From: Verrucomicrobia bacterium UBA1211
GTDB taxonomy: Bacteria; Verrucomicrobiota; Kiritimatiellia; RFP12; UBA1067
DNA: 24,676 bases
Direction: 5' to 3'
Assembly (NCBI GenBank): GCA_002309585.1
Contig: DBXN01000101.1
Location: 43,158-67,833 of the forward strand
The translations under genes and the position numbers were made by a program. Below are positions 21,870-24,676 of this stretch, piece by piece. The first letter of the stretch is position 1. Every line of letters starts with the position of its first letter. The notes under the pieces are model-generated. The model was not told where the DNA came from and made no database searches. It worked only from the letters and a program-made list of their open reading frames with translations.

Positions 21870-21899
21870 GTGACAGGCGGGGGGAGGATGTGGTACACT
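21870..21899 (+). promoter_or_regulatory. Sigma-70-type promoter of the EIIA-purL pair
   Basis: GTGACA at 21870-21875, an 18-bp spacer, TACACT at 21894-21899, with TGG (TGn) at 21891-21893. The expected transcript start is near 21906, giving a ~46-base leader. A separate TTGACA at 21853-21858 has no matching -10 at 16-18 bp. The rest of this 163-base spacer shows no other feature. Confidence 0.5.
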
Positions 21900-21951
21900 T
21901 TGACCATCTTTTCGGGAAGAAAGAGGATAGAAGACGTTTAAGGATTTTGTT

Positions 21952-22436
21952 GTGAGCGAGAGTTCTCAATTTATTGAGCTGGTCAACGCAAGCCTCGTTT
22001 GCCTGAACCGTTCCGAGACGGATGGCGAGGCGCTGTTGGCGGGGCTGGTGGACGAGGCGGTCGCGGCGGGGGTGCTGTCGGAGGATAATCGGCGGCGGGC
22101 GTTCCGGGCTGTGCTGAACCGTGAACGGAGCGCGTCGACGGCCCTCTCGGGCGGTGTGGCGTTGCCGCATGGCCGGATGACCGGGCTTGAGCGGCTGGTC
22201 TGCATCTTCGCCATCCATCCGCAGGGCGTGGCGTTCGGCGCGCCGGATGGCGAGCCGGTCCGGATTTTTGTGATGTTGCTGGTCCCCGTGGAGGCGGCTG
22301 TGGTCCATGTCCAGTTTTTGGCGCATCTGGGACGGTGCCTGGGCGAACAGTCGGTCCGCAACGATCTGCTGGCCGCGACCTGCCGCGAAGATGTGATCCG
22401 TGCGATTTTGAGCCATGTTGAGGAAGGAACTGTTGA

Positions 22437-22440
<4 letters not shown>
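21952..22440 (+). CDS. PTS EIIA-type protein (fructose/nitrogen class)
   Basis: A 162-residue phosphocarrier domain protein of the PTS_EIIA type 2 superfamily, cytoplasmic. H73 in GGVALPHGR is the expected phosphorylated histidine. The flanking LVDEAVAAG, the ALPHGR motif and the C-terminal HVQFLAHLGRCL helix fit the fold. Translation starts at a GTG with AAGGA seven bases upstream (21940-21944). No EIIB, EIIC or HPr gene adjoins it, so it is more likely regulatory (EIIA-Ntr-like) than a transport component. Its stop overlaps the purL start by four bases (ATGA), which points to one transcript and coupled translation. Confidence 0.88.

Positions 22441-24676
<2,236 letters not shown>

Overview
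This is a GC-rich, tightly packed bacterial segment with 17 protein-coding genes, the last one cut by the window edge. I see no rRNA, tRNA, CRISPR array, transposase or phage gene. The gene content suggests a PVC-superphylum bacterium, most likely Kiritimatiellota or a related Lentisphaerota/Verrucomicrobiota lineage. The clues are a Tat-exported Gfo/Idh/MocA oxidoreductase, secreted GH97 and GH123-like hydrolases, a secreted SUMF1-domain protein, and a C10 cysteine peptidase with a long modular tail ending in a Ca-binding, thrombospondin-3-like segment. The phylum is an inference from gene style, not from a marker gene.

Region 1 (1-9810, + strand) looks like a polymer/glycan-degradation and cell-envelope block. 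It holds a large secreted protein of unknown function with an internal duplication, a secreted GH97 glycosidase, a membrane-anchored HtrA/Deg protease, and a 1,214-residue secreted GH123-like protein with two tandem sandwich-plus-jelly-roll modules. ubiE (menaquinone methyltransferase) starts on the stop codon of the GH123-like gene. The spacers in this block are the strangest part of the window. Each is largely made of a different degenerate short tandem repeat with a strict period of 7, 8 or 9 bp, and these spacers mostly lack a recognisable promoter.

Region 2 (10585-14113, + strand) has two secreted hydrolases: an alpha/beta hydrolase and the C10 peptidase. Region 3 (14168-15207, - strand) has lipB and rpsT, with a strong rpsT terminator between them and a good rpsT promoter.

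Region 4 (15423-19460, + strand) is a probable operon of xseA, xseB, a metallophosphoesterase fused to a membrane segment and an extracytoplasmic domain, and a PolB-like 3'-5' exonuclease. Its genes overlap or nearly touch. The xseA promoter would put the transcript start at the ATG, so a leaderless mRNA is likely.

Region 5 (19482-24676) has the Tat-exported oxidoreductase (- strand), divergent from the SUMF1-domain gene (+ strand). These are followed by a PTS EIIA protein gene that overlaps purL by four bases; purL runs off the window.

Seven sigma-70-type promoters can be read by eye. Five combine an 18-bp spacer with a TGn extended -10, and two have 17-bp spacers without TGn.
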